DNA of 64,000 bases from CAVZAB01 sp963773155 (GTDB lineage Bacteria > Pseudomonadota > Alphaproteobacteria > Rhizobiales > Beijerinckiaceae): NCBI GenBank assembly GCA_963773155.1, contig CAVZAB010000018.1, positions 124,001-188,000 on the forward strand, given 5' to 3'. Made by a program: the position numbers and the translations under genes. Below the pieces are notes generated by a model, which saw only the letters and a list, made by a program, of their open reading frames with translations, did no database searches and was not told the origin of the DNA. This document shows, one piece after another, positions 10,739 through 20,453 of the stretch (positions within the stretch are counted from its first letter, which is position 1; every line of letters begins with the position of its first letter).

Positions 10739-13414
10739 ATGGATGCTCCGAAAGTGCCGACCCCGATGATGGCCCAATATTTGGCGATCAAGGCCGAATA
10801 TGCCGACAGCCTGCTGTTCTACCGGATGGGCGATTTTTACGAATTGTTCTTCGCCGATGCCGAAGTCGCCAGCCGGGCGCTCGGCATCGTCCTGACCAAG
10901 CGCGGCAAGCATCTCGACGAGGACATCCCGATGTGCGGGGTCCCGGTCGAACGGGCCGACGATTATCTGCATCGCCTGATCGGGTTCGGCCACCGGGTCG
11001 CGATCTGCGAACAGACCGAGGATCCAGCCGAGGCCCGCAAACGCGGCGCCAAGGCGGTCGTCAAGCGGGCCGTCGTGCGGCTGGTCACGCCGGGCACGCT
11101 CACCGAAGATGGTCTCCTTGAGCCGCGGCGCGCCAATCTTCTGGTTGCGCTGTCCCGCCAGCGCAGCCTTGACGGCGAATGGACCTACGGGCTGGCGGCG
11201 GTCGATATTTCGACCGGCGCCTTCAGCCTTGCCGAGGTCGCCGAGCCGGGTTTGCTGAGCGAACTCATCCGCTTCGAGCCGAGCGAAATCATCGTGCCGG
11301 ATTCGCTGGCCGGCGAGGCGCCGCTGGCCGCCCTGCTCCAGGGCTTGCGCATCCCGCTCGCCGGCATCGGCCGGGACGCCGCCGACAGCGCGACGGCGGA
11401 GCAGCGGCTGTGCCGGTTTTTCGGTGTTGCCACGCTCGCTGGCTTCGGCAGCTTCAGCCGCGCCGAAATGGCCGCCGCCGCCTGCGCGGTCGCCTATGTC
11501 GAGCGCACCCAGCTTGCCGTCAAGCCAAGCCTGCTGCCGCCGCGGCCCCTCCGGCAGGGTGAATTGGTCGACATCGATGCCTCGAGCCGGGCAAGCCTCG
11601 AACTGACAAGGACCCTGTCGGGCGATCGGGCCGGCTCGCTGCTGGCGGTCATCGACCGGACCGTCTCGCCCGCCGGCAGCCGTCTGCTGGCCGAACGACT
11701 CGCGGGACCGCTGCGCCATGTCGAGACGATCGGGCGGCGCCTGGCGATGGTGGCCTGGCTTGCCGAAGCACAGACGCTGCGGGCCGCGCTGCGGGCAAGT
11801 CTTCGCCGGCTGCCGGACCTGGCGCGGGCGGTCTCCCGCTTGTCGCTGGAACGCGGCGGGCCGCGTGATCTTGCCAGCGTCGGGGTCGCCCTCGAAGTCG
11901 CAAGCGAAATCCTCGACCGGTTCGGCAATCGGCCGGACTTGCCGGTCGATCTTGCGCAGGCCTGCGAGAAGGTTGCCCGGGTTGATCCGGAACTGCGTCC
12001 GGCGCTCGAGCGCGCGCTAGCGAGCGATCTGCCGCTGGTGCGTCGCGATGGCGGTTTCGTCAGGCCCGGCTTCGACCGCGAACTCGACGAGCTGCGATTG
12101 CTGCGCGACGATAGCCGGCGGGTGATTGCCGGTTTGCAGGCTTTCTACGCGGACAAGGCCGCAATCCGGCAATTGCGCATCAAGCACAATAATTTCCTCG
12201 GCTATTACATCGAGGTGCCGCAGGCGCAGGGCGAAATCCTGCTGCGTCCGCCGTTCAACGCGCTGTTTGTCCATCGCCAGACGATGGCCGATGCGATGCG
12301 CTTTTCGACCGAGGAATTGGCCGCCCTCGAGAGCAAGATCGCCGCCGCCCAGGACCGCGCGCTGGCCTGCGAATTGGCGGTATTCGAGAGCCTGCGCAGC
12401 CATATCGTCGCGCAGGCGGCGCCGTTGCGCGCGATGGCCCAGGCGCTCGCCGAAATCGACGTGGCGGCGGCGCTCGCCGAATTGGCCGTCGAACAGGACT
12501 GGACGCGGCCGCTGGTCGATCATTCCCGCATCTTCCACATCGAGGCAGGCCGCCATCCGGTCGTCGAGGCGGCCGGCAAGGCGAGGGGGACGCCGTTTGT
12601 CGGCAATGACAGCGATCTGTCGCCGCCGAAAGGCGAGACCTATGGCAGGATCGCGGTGATCACCGGGCCCAATATGGCGGGCAAGTCGACCTATCTGCGC
12701 CAGAACGCCCTGATCGCCATTCTGGCCCAGATCGGCTCCTTCGTCCCCGCCAAGCGGGCCCATATCGGCGTCGTCGATTGCGTCTTCTCGCGAGTCGGCG
12801 CCGCCGACGACCTGGCCAGGGGGCAATCGACCTTCATGGTGGAAATGGTCGAGACGGCGGCGATCCTCAATCGGGCGACGCCGCATTCCCTGGTCATCCT
12901 CGACGAACTCGGTCGCGGCACCGCCACCTTCGACGGCCTTTCGATTGCCTGGGCGGCGATCGAATATCTGCACGAGACCTGCCGCGCCCGAACCCTGTTT
13001 GCGACGCATTTCCATGAATTGACGCAATTGACCGGGACGCTCGCCCGGCTGACCAATCTGACCATGCGGGTCGCCGAATGGAAAGGCGAGGTGGTGTTCC
13101 TGCACGAGGTCGTTGCCGGCGCCGCCGACCGTTCTTACGGCATCCAGGTCGGCAAGCTCGCCGGCCTCCCGGCCCGCGTCATCGAGCGGGCCCGGCTCAT
13201 CCTTGCGGGTCTCGAGGCCGGCGAGCGGCGCCTGCCGGTGGCCGGCCTAATCGACGACTTGCCGCTGTTTGCCGCCAGCCAACGGACGCGCCCGCGCGAT
13301 CCAATCGGCGAAGAGCTCGATCGGCTCGATCCCGACGCTCTGACCCCGCGCGAAGCGCTCGAATTGGCCTATCGGCTGAAGCAGCTCCGCAAAGAGCGGG
13401 CTGACCTTGGCTAG
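10739..13414 (+). CDS. mutS: DNA mismatch repair protein MutS
   Basis: The gene encodes 891 residues and is intact. The N-terminal mismatch-recognition motif LLFYRMGDFYELF (Phe-x-Glu) is present, followed by the connector, lever and clamp domains. The C-terminal ABC ATPase has Walker A GPNMAGKST (about residues 642-650), the signature STFMVEM and Walker B VILDELGRGT. MutS binds mispairs and recruits MutL. The start at 10739 fits the family although the ribosome binding site is poor. Its clean 2.7 kb contrasts sharply with the heavily frameshifted maeB beside it. Confidence 0.97.
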   Translation: MDAPKVPTPMMAQYLAIKAEYADSLLFYRMGDFYELFFADAEVASRALGIVLTKRGKHLDEDIPMCGVPVERADDYLHRLIGFGHRVAICEQTEDPAEARKRGAKAVVKRAVVRLVTPGTLTEDGLLEPRRANLLVALSRQRSLDGEWTYGLAAVDISTGAFSLAEVAEPGLLSELIRFEPSEIIVPDSLAGEAPLAALLQGLRIPLAGIGRDAADSATAEQRLCRFFGVATLAGFGSFSRAEMAAAACAVAYVERTQLAVKPSLLPPRPLRQGELVDIDASSRASLELTRTLSGDRAGSLLAVIDRTVSPAGSRLLAERLAGPLRHVETIGRRLAMVAWLAEAQTLRAALRASLRRLPDLARAVSRLSLERGGPRDLASVGVALEVASEILDRFGNRPDLPVDLAQACEKVARVDPELRPALERALASDLPLVRRDGGFVRPGFDRELDELRLLRDDSRRVIAGLQAFYADKAAIRQLRIKHNNFLGYYIEVPQAQGEILLRPPFNALFVHRQTMADAMRFSTEELAALESKIAAAQDRALACELAVFESLRSHIVAQAAPLRAMAQALAEIDVAAALAELAVEQDWTRPLVDHSRIFHIEAGRHPVVEAAGKARGTPFVGNDSDLSPPKGETYGRIAVITGPNMAGKSTYLRQNALIAILAQIGSFVPAKRAHIGVVDCVFSRVGAADDLARGQSTFMVEMVETAAILNRATPHSLVILDELGRGTATFDGLSIAWAAIEYLHETCRARTLFATHFHELTQLTGTLARLTNLTMRVAEWKGEVVFLHEVVAGAADRSYGIQVGKLAGLPARVIERARLILAGLEAGERRLPVAGLIDDLPLFAASQRTRPRDPIGEELDRLDPDALTPREALELAYRLKQLRKERADLG

Positions 13415-13513
13415 GCGGCGCAACGGATTGTCAACCCCAAGGCGCGAGATTGGTCGCTGCCGGCCCGGTCTGGATCCGCGGGGACCAATCGAGCCGGCAC
13501 GGAGGCAGCGCGA

Positions 13514-15257
13514 TTGGCCACTTTCATGCTCTATGCGGCGGCGGCCGGCAGCCTTGTCTTGGCGGGCGTGATGCTGGTGCGCTGGTTGCGCCGCCGCAGC
13601 GCGCAGGCCCGCCTGGTCGAAGCCCTGCGTGACGAGATCTGGGAATTGAAGGAGCGGGCGTCCCAGCGCGATCGCGCCGAGGCGGCGAGCGAAGCCAAAT
13701 CGCGCTTTCTGGCAACCGTCAGCCATGAAATCCGCACCCCGCTCGGCGGCATTCTCGGCATTGCCGATCTGCTTCGCCAGACCGCGCTATCGGCCGAACA
13801 GGCCGCCTATGTCGAAGCCATCACGACATCGGGCAGCGCGCTCACCTCGCTGATCGACGAAATTCTCGATTTTTCCAAAATCGAGGCCGGCAAGCTCGAC
13901 GCTCGCCCAGGAACGCTTCGATCTGCCAGCCTTGGTCGAGGGGGTTGCCGAGCTGCTGGCGCCGCGGGCCCAAGGCAAGGGCCTTGAAATCGCTTCGTCG
14001 ATTGGTCTCGACGTTCCGCAATGGGTGATCGGCGACGCCGCCAGGCTGCGCCAAGTGCTGATCAATCTGGCCGCTAACGGGGTCAAATTCACCGCGACCG
14101 GCGGCGTCGGCATCAGCGTCGGGCCCGACAAAGAGGCCGGCATTGCCTTTGCCGTCGCCGACACCGGTCCCGGCGTCGACCCCTCACAGCGATCGGTCAT
14201 TTTCGAGGATTTCGAGCAAGGCGACGGCTCGACCACCCGCCGCCACGGCGGCACCGGCCTCGGCCTGGCGATTTCCCGACGAATCGTCGCCCGCATGGGC
14301 GGCAGTCTGACGCTTATCTGTCCGCCAGGCGGTGGTTCGCAATTTCGCTTCGTCATTCCGCTCGCCCGAGCCGAGCACGGGCCGGCCGCTCCGCCAGCGC
14401 TGAGCCGGCTGGACCTGTTCGGTCAGACCGCCCTGATCGTTGCCCAGTCGCCCTTCGAGGGACCGTTCATCGGCGCCTATCTGGAAACCGCCGGCGCGAC
14501 GGTCGTGCGCGTTGAGACCCTGAACGAAGCGATGGCCGTTCTGGCCGACCGCCCGCCGCCCGAACTTGTCCTGGTCGATTGCGGCATCGGCGAGGACGGC
14601 ACCCGCCAGCTCGCCGAGACCGCCCGTTCAACCGGCGTCGGCCGCAGCATCGTGTTGTTTTCGCCGTTCGAACGGCGGGCCTTCGGGCAGGCGACGGTCA
14701 AGGGGTTCGACGGCTGGTTGGTCAAGCCGGTCCGGCGCGGTTCGCTGTTGGCACGGCTCGGCCATGTCGAAAGCCAGCCGTCCCGCGAGTGGACCGGCCA
14801 AGCCGTGGCGCTGGCCCCGCCGGGCCTTCGAATTCTGCTCGCCGAAGACAATGCAATCAATGCCCTGATCGTTCGGCGCGCGCTTGAGCGGATGGCTGCC
14901 GAGGTCGTTCACGCCCGCGACGGTGCCGCCGCCCTTGACCTCGCCGAAGCCGCGCTGGCCGGCCGGTTGCCGCACTTTGACGTCATTTTGATGGACGTCC
15001 GCATGCCCGGACTCGATGGCCACGAGGCCGCCCGAAGGATCCGCATAGCCGAGGCCCGCGGCGGCCACCGGCGGGTACGCATCGTCGCCCTCACCGCCAA
15101 TGCCTTCGAGGAGGATCGGCAGGCCTGCCTCGCCGCCGGGATCGACGATTTCCTGACAAAGCCTGTCGATTTCAATCGTTTGGCCCAGGCTTTGACGGCG
15201 CCGGACTCGGTCGAGCCGCGATCGCGCTCGGTGGCCGGGCGGCCCGCCATGTCATAA
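13514..15257 (+). CDS. Membrane-anchored hybrid histidine kinase with C-terminal receiver (one frameshift as read)
   Basis: The order is one N-terminal membrane segment, a short coiled linker, and a HisKA domain with H-box TVSHEIRTPLGGILG (His about residue 71). Then follow a HATPase domain (DTGPGVD; HGGTGLGLAISRRI), a degenerate receiver-like segment and a true receiver (LLAEDNAINA; phospho-Asp in ILMDVRMPGLDG). No separate sensor domain is visible. The frame shifts by one extra base near 13902, between KIEAGKLD and LAQERFDLP. The TTG at 13514 has GGAGG at 13500-13504. No partner regulator is adjacent, so its signal and target are unknown. Confidence 0.85.
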
Positions 15258-15323
15258 ATTCGTAGGCGAATCATGCTGTCCATCGCAGCAGATCGAAGCG
15301 GTCACTCTACGGAGTTTCGAGAC

Positions 15324-16234
15324 ATGTGGAACCAAGGTCACTTCGGCCGGGCCGCGGCGGTTGTCTCCTTTCCCGGCCCCGCCCAGATCAAGCGTCGCAT
15401 CCGCGATCTCCGCGGCCTTCCCGCGAGTTCTCGGCCGCATCGGTTCCCTGGAGGTGCGGCTGGCGACGACAAAAAAGGAAATCCGCAAGGCGCAGCGGCT
15501 GCGCTTTCGCGTTTTCTTTGCCGAAGGCTCGGCGGTTGCCGATCGGACCATGGCCCTGATGCGCCGCGACATCTGCGCCTTCGATCAGATTTGCGATCAT
15601 TTATTGGTCGTCGATCACGCCGCGCGATCGCGCCGCCTCAACATCCAGAAGCCGCGCGTCGTCGGCACCTACCGCCTGTTGCGCCAGGAAATCGCCGAGT
15701 GCTGTTTCGGCTTCTACTCGGCCCGGGAATACGACATTGCACCGCTTTTGGCGCGGCATGCCGGCAAGCGCTTTTTGGAACTGGGCCGGTCCTGCGTCGT
15801 CAAGGAATATCGGACCAAGCGGACCCTCGAGCTGCTCTGGCACGGGATCTGGACCTATGTGCTGCATCATCGAATTCGACGTCATGATAGGCTGCGCCAG
15901 CCTCGAGGGTACCGATCCGCAGGCGCAGGCGCTGGCGTTGAGTTTCCTGCATCATCACACGCGATCCGATGAGAATTACCGGACCCGGGCGCTCGCCAAC
16001 CGCTATGTCAGCATGAACCTGATCGGCAAGGAGGCGATCGACTGCCGCAAGGCCCTCGCGAGCCTGCCACCGCTGGTCAAAGGCTATCTGCGGGTTGGCG
16101 CCATGTTCGGCGACGGCGCCGTCGTCGACCCCCAGTTCGGCACAACCGACGTTTTGGTGATCATGCCGGTCGCCGCGATCGATGCCCGCTACATCGCCCA
16201 TTTCGGCCCGGCCGCCGAACGATTGGCGGCCTAA
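15324..16234 (+). CDS. OlsB-like GNAT acyltransferase (lyso-ornithine lipid synthesis type; two frameshifts as read)
   Basis: The core from LGRIGSLEVRLA through GRSCVV, WHGIWTYVLHH and DVMIGCASLEGTDP to GDGAVVD and FGTTDV matches the hemolysin-like GNAT family that includes OlsB. OlsB N-acylates ornithine with 3-hydroxyacyl-ACP in ornithine-lipid synthesis. The ATG at 15324 has GGAG 9 nt upstream. The frame then shifts near 15418 and again near 15882, each by one extra base. No olsA-like acyltransferase lies next to it, so the acceptor is inferred only from family. Its stop overlaps the stop of the convergent epimerase gene by 3 bp. Confidence 0.78.
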
Positions 16235-17091
16235 CCGCCCTCGCCGCTGGCATGCAGCGCGCGCAGACCTTCGCGATAGGTCGGATAGACAAGCGCGCCG
16301 GCGAGATGCTGCTTGAGCCTGGCATTGGCGACGCGTTTGTTCTCGGCGTAGAAGCTGCGCGCCATTGGTGAAAGCTCGGCCGCCTCGATGCGGATTTCGT
16401 CCGGTGGCGGACGGCCGAGCAAGGCGGCGGCATAGGCGATCACATCCTGTGGCGGCGCCGGCTCGTCGTCGGCGACATTCAACGCTCCGGCGATGTCCTG
16501 TTGGAACGCGGCAGCGATGCTGCGAGCGATATCGGCGACGTGAATCCGATTGAAAACCTGGCCCGGCTTGACGATCCGCCGTGCCGTCCCCTCGCCGAGC
16601 GACACCAGGGCATTCTGACCCGGACCATAGATGCCGGCCAGCCGCAGAATGGCGAGCCGGGCACCAAGCCCTGTTGCAAGCGCGCTCCACTCCTGTTCGG
16701 CGGCTAGGCGCGCGCGGCTCCGCGCGCTCGTGGGCTGCGGCTCGCTCGCCTCGTCGACCCAGGCGCCGGCCCGATCGCCATAGACGCCGACCGTCGACAG
16801 ATAGACGATGGTGCGGATCCATGGGGCGCGGCCAAGCAGCCGGCCATAATCGAGCAGGACCGGGTCGCCGCCTTCGCCCGGCGGCACCGCCACAAGCAGA
16901 CCGTCGGCCGCCGCGAGCGCCCGCTCAAGCGCCGCGCGGTCGCCAAACAGAATGGTTTGAAAACCGGCGGCGTTCCAACGCGCCACGGCCGCTTCCTGGC
17001 GCACGGTACCAGCCGTCAGCGCGAAGGCATGGCCATGGGCGGCAAGGAACTGACGGGCGCTATAGCCGAGGCCGAAAACGAGAAGATTCAT
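16231..17091 (-). CDS. NAD(P)-dependent epimerase, YeeZ-like SDR
   Basis: The protein has 286 residues. It starts MNLLVFGLGYSARQFL, a Rossmann nucleotide-binding motif of the short GxGxxA kind seen in YeeZ-type atypical SDRs. It also has the STVGVYGD element with a Ser/Tyr pair and GIYGPGQNAL. The substrate is unknown. The start at 17091 overlaps the queG stop by 4 bp (ATGA), so the two are probably co-transcribed and translationally coupled. The gene is intact. Confidence 0.8.
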   Translation of the reverse strand: MNLLVFGLGYSARQFLAAHGHAFALTAGTVRQEAAVARWNAAGFQTILFGDRAALERALAAADGLLVAVPPGEGGDPVLLDYGRLLGRAPWIRTIVYLSTVGVYGDRAGAWVDEASEPQPTSARSRARLAAEQEWSALATGLGARLAILRLAGIYGPGQNALVSLGEGTARRIVKPGQVFNRIHVADIARSIAAAFQQDIAGALNVADDEPAPPQDVIAYAAALLGRPPPDEIRIEAAELSPMARSFYAENKRVANARLKQHLAGALVYPTYREGLRALHASGEGG

Positions 17092-18338
17092 GCGACCCCG
17101 CCGAGAGCCAGGCGCCATTCGGCGCCGACGCTTTGCGCGGTCTCGCGGATCGCCCGTTCGGCGCCGATCCGGCGCAAGTGGGCCGGCTCCAGCAGGCGGC
17201 CCGCCGCCCACACGGCAGCTCCGCGCACCAGTGCCGAGGCATCGTCAATTCGCTCAATGACGACCGTTCGCATCCGCCAATCACCGGAATTGCCGATGGC
17301 GACAAGAACGTTGCGAACGAAGCGATCGCGGCCGATGCGCTTGACCGGTGTCCGGGCGAAGAGGAGCCGGAAGGCGCGATCGTCGAGCTGGGCGAGCATT
17401 TCCAGCGGCAGCGCCTCGAGATCTTGTCGTGCCTTGAGCTTGCTCTCGTGGGCCGCTTGCGCGAACTTGTTCCATGGGCAGACCGCCAGACAATCGTCGC
17501 AGCCATAGATCCGGTTGCCGAGCGCCGGTCGCAGAGCGACGGGAATTGGCCCTTTGTGCTCGATGGTGAGATAGGCGATGCAGCGGCCCGCATCGAGCCG
17601 GTAGGGCGCCGGAAAGGCCGCGGTCGGACAAATGTCCAGGCAGGCGCGGCACGAGCCGCAATGATCGATTTCCGCCGCCTCGGCCGGCAGCTCAAGCGTC
17701 GTGAAAATCGAGCCGAGAAACAGCCAGGAGCCGAATTCGCGCGAGACGAGATTGGTGTGCTTGCCCGGCCAGCCGAGGCCGGCCGCTTGGGCCAGCGGTT
17801 TTTCCATGACGGCGGCGGTGTCGACGAAGACCTTGACGGCGATCGGCGCGCTTGACTTGGCCTCGGCACACAAATAGCCCGCCAGCTGCTTCAGCCGTCC
17901 CTTCATCACATCGTGGTAGTCGCGGTTGCGGGCATAGATGGAAATATTGCCCGTCGACCTCCGCGCGAGGCCCGCGAGCGCATCGCCATGCGGGGCGTAA
18001 TTCATGCCGACCATGATGATGCTGCGCACATCCGGCCAGAGCCGCCGCGGATCGGCGCGGCGGGCCGGATCACGAGCCATCCACTCCATTGTCGCGTGAT
18101 GACCGTCGGCAAGCCAGCGGGCGAGCCGCTCCTCCGCCCCCGCCGGCGCGTCGGGTTTGGCAATGCGGCACAGATCGAAGCCGAGAGAGCGCGCGCGCCT
18201 GCGCAGCCGCCCCGCCAGCGCCTCTAGAAATCGAGATTGGAATAGCTGGGATTGGGGCTCATCCCCGCCGCCCGGTCGGCCAGAAGCGGTCGGAACGAGG
18301 GTCGCGACTTGATCCGAGCGTACCAGTTTTTCGCCCAT
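17088..18338 (-). CDS. queG: tRNA epoxyqueuosine reductase QueG
   Basis: This is the last step of queuosine synthesis, a cobalamin- and [4Fe-4S]-dependent reduction of epoxyqueuosine in tRNA. The two cluster motifs are clear: CGSCRACLDICPTAAF (about residues 226-241) and GCDDCLAVCPWNKF, followed by a HEAT-repeat-like C-terminus. The conserved core begins about residue 37 (FLEALAGRLRRRARSLGFD). The only ATG found upstream is 18338, which makes the gene overlap the 3' end of the GST gene by 115 bp. A CTG start or a small error near 18230 is an alternative. It is otherwise intact. Confidence 0.92.
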   Translation of the reverse strand: MGEKLVRSDQVATLVPTASGRPGGGDEPQSQLFQSRFLEALAGRLRRRARSLGFDLCRIAKPDAPAGAEERLARWLADGHHATMEWMARDPARRADPRRLWPDVRSIIMVGMNYAPHGDALAGLARRSTGNISIYARNRDYHDVMKGRLKQLAGYLCAEAKSSAPIAVKVFVDTAAVMEKPLAQAAGLGWPGKHTNLVSREFGSWLFLGSIFTTLELPAEAAEIDHCGSCRACLDICPTAAFPAPYRLDAGRCIAYLTIEHKGPIPVALRPALGNRIYGCDDCLAVCPWNKFAQAAHESKLKARQDLEALPLEMLAQLDDRAFRLLFARTPVKRIGRDRFVRNVLVAIGNSGDWRMRTVVIERIDDASALVRGAAVWAAGRLLEPAHLRRIGAERAIRETAQSVGAEWRLALGGVA

Positions 18339-18916
18339 TCATCCTCCTCCCACGGAGCATCGCCCAGAAAGTCGACGCTCGACAAATGCGCCGCCGCGGC
18401 AAGATCGGCATAGGTCAGACGGTCGCCCGCCAGCCAATTGCGGGCCCGCATCAGATGGCCGATGTAGCGCAGATGATAGCGCACATTGCTGCGCGCCGCC
18501 CGGATCAGGTTCATGTCCGGGGCGCCGCCGCCGCGATCGAGCGGCAGATAGCGCTTGTAGACTTTCTCGGTCACCACGTAAGCGGAGACCTCGGCGAAGA
18601 ATTTCTCGTGAAACCAGGCCATCAGGCGCCGCACTTCGACCCGGCCAGCGGGATCGGTTGGCAGCAGGCGCCGGTCGACCATTGTCGGAGCTATGGTTTC
18701 GTCGAGGTATTCGGCAATCACACTGGCGCCCGGCACCGCAAGGCCGCCGGCAGCGATCAGGACCGGTGTTCGTCCGGCCGGATCGAGGGCGAGGAAATCA
18801 TGCCGCCGCTCGACCACGCGTTCCTCGATCAGTTGCGGCTCGATGCCATATTCGCCGAGAACGAGCCGGGCAAAGCGCGAATGCGGGCATAGGGGGTGAT
18901 GGTACAGTTTGATCAT
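18224..18916 (-). CDS. Glutathione S-transferase family protein
   Basis: The protein has 230 residues. It has a thioredoxin-like N-domain starting MIKLYHHPLCPHSRFARL, with a CPxS motif at C10-S13, the usual GST-type active-site position. The TPVL cis-proline and the E/S glutathione-binding region (ASVIAEYLDE) follow. The C-domain is all helical with NWLAGDRLTYADLAAA, the typical N-capping box. It could be a detoxifying GST or a maleylacetoacetate-isomerase-like enzyme; nothing nearby decides this. The ATG at 18916 starts exactly at the fold. Confidence 0.88.
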   Translation of the reverse strand: MIKLYHHPLCPHSRFARLVLGEYGIEPQLIEERVVERRHDFLALDPAGRTPVLIAAGGLAVPGASVIAEYLDETIAPTMVDRRLLPTDPAGRVEVRRLMAWFHEKFFAEVSAYVVTEKVYKRYLPLDRGGGAPDMNLIRAARSNVRYHLRYIGHLMRARNWLAGDRLTYADLAAAAHLSSVDFLGDAPWEEDEWAKNWYARIKSRPSFRPLLADRAAGMSPNPSYSNLDF

Positions 18917-19042
18917 GTGACCGTGGGGCAGGGGATGGGCGTTTTTGCCGGCCGGCGCCGGGCCGGCCAGCCGCTCGCCGGACGGCGCTGGTATAGAGCC
19001 GGCGAGGGCCGTCAGCAACAACCACGGGGCAAACTCGGCCGC

Positions 19043-20335
19043 TCAGGCGGCTGGCGCGTGACGGTCCTGCCACCGGTACCATTGCACCAAAGCGGCGATA
19101 TAGGCCTTCTTGAGGGCAGCAAACGGCAATGGCCGCAGCGGACTGACCGCGAAAGGCAGGCCGGCCGGATCGCCGTCGCGGCAATAGGCGGCGAGTGCCA
19201 TGCCCATGGCGGTCTCCAGCCCGACGCCACGGCCCTGACAGCCGATGTTGATCAGAAGGCCCGCTTCGGGCTCGTGCAGGTGCGGCAGGAAATCCCGGGT
19301 AAGCGCTACCCGGCCGCTCCAGCGGTAGGCAAAGACGGTCCCCTTGAGCTGCGGATAAAGGCGCAGCGCGGCCCGCTCGAGATGGGCCCAATCCTCGGCG
19401 GACCGCGGCGCTCGGAACGGGCCGCGGCCGCCGATCAGGAAGCGCCCCTGATGATCGAGCCGGAAATACAAGAGCAGCCGGCGTGTATCCGAGCAGACCT
19501 GCCCGAAGGGCAGGATCGTTGCGCGCTGCGCCGGGTCCAGGGGCTCGCTCGCCAATTGAAACGAATTGGCCGCGACGATAGTCCGCTCGAGGCCCGGAAA
19601 CAGGTGGTCACTGTAGGCATTGGTGCACAAGACCACCTTGGCGCTTTCCACTGTCTGGCCGGAATCTGTGCGCACCGTCCAGGTCGCCGCCCGGCGCGCG
19701 ATTTGGCGGACCGGTGATTGCGTATAGACCGAAGCGCCCGCCGTAACGGCGAGGCGGCACAATTCGCGGGCATAGCTCAAGGGCTGCACCGCGCCGCCGC
19801 GCCGGTCGAGCCAGCCGGCGCGATAGGCATCGCTGCCGAGCAGACGCCGCGTCTCGGACCGATCGAGCCATTCCACCGCGGCGCCGCGGCGCTGCCATTG
19901 CGCCGCCCGTGCCGCGACAAGCTCGGCCGCCGCCGGGTCATGGGCGGCCTGGATCCAGCCACGCCTTTGGCAGGCCACCGCGAGGCCGTGCCGGGCAATC
20001 AGGGCAAAGACCACATCGGCGCTGGCCGCGCTGAACGCGGCAAGAGCGGCGCCGGCGCTGGCACCGAACCGGGCCTCGAGCTGGTCGGGGTCGTATTTCA
20101 AGCCGGGAATGACTTGGCCGCCGTTGCGCCCAGATCCGCCAAAGCCGACCTCGCGGGCTTCGAGGACGACGACCGTTGAGCCACGCTCGGCCAGGTGCAG
20201 GGCGGCGCTCAACCCGGCATAACCCGCCCCGACGATGGTCACCTCGGCACGCAGCGACTGCGCCAACTTTCCCGTCGCCGGGGCGGGCGCCGCAGTCTGC
20301 GGCCACAGGCTGCGTTCGGAGAAAGCTTCGTTCAT
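19043..20335 (-). CDS. FAD-dependent oxidoreductase, gamma-glutamylputrescine-oxidase-like (DAO family)
   Basis: The protein has 430 residues. The Rossmann FAD motif VTIVGAGYAGLSAALHLAE lies near residue 32, followed by GFGGSGRNGGQVIPG, a typical PuuB/DadA-type segment. The C-terminus contains WSGRVALTRDFLPHL and GCQGRGVGLETAMG. Members oxidise secondary amines such as gamma-glutamylputrescine. The divergent neighbour is a glutamine-synthetase-like gene of the type that makes gamma-glutamylamides, which fits this reading. The first ATG of the core, at 20335, is used; an upstream in-frame start at 20365 is possible. The gene is intact. Confidence 0.82.
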   Translation of the reverse strand: MNEAFSERSLWPQTAAPAPATGKLAQSLRAEVTIVGAGYAGLSAALHLAERGSTVVVLEAREVGFGGSGRNGGQVIPGLKYDPDQLEARFGASAGAALAAFSAASADVVFALIARHGLAVACQRRGWIQAAHDPAAAELVAARAAQWQRRGAAVEWLDRSETRRLLGSDAYRAGWLDRRGGAVQPLSYARELCRLAVTAGASVYTQSPVRQIARRAATWTVRTDSGQTVESAKVVLCTNAYSDHLFPGLERTIVAANSFQLASEPLDPAQRATILPFGQVCSDTRRLLLYFRLDHQGRFLIGGRGPFRAPRSAEDWAHLERAALRLYPQLKGTVFAYRWSGRVALTRDFLPHLHEPEAGLLINIGCQGRGVGLETAMGMALAAYCRDGDPAGLPFAVSPLRPLPFAALKKAYIAALVQWYRWQDRHAPAA

Positions 20336-20453
20336 GCCCCCCCGCAACCGGCTGCCGAGAGCCATCTGCGCCGACTCTGGCGCGCCCGCCAGGCATCCAC
20401 TAGCATGGCATCAGGCCTACCGTTCAAAACCCTGCCTTTTCCGAGTTCCAATC

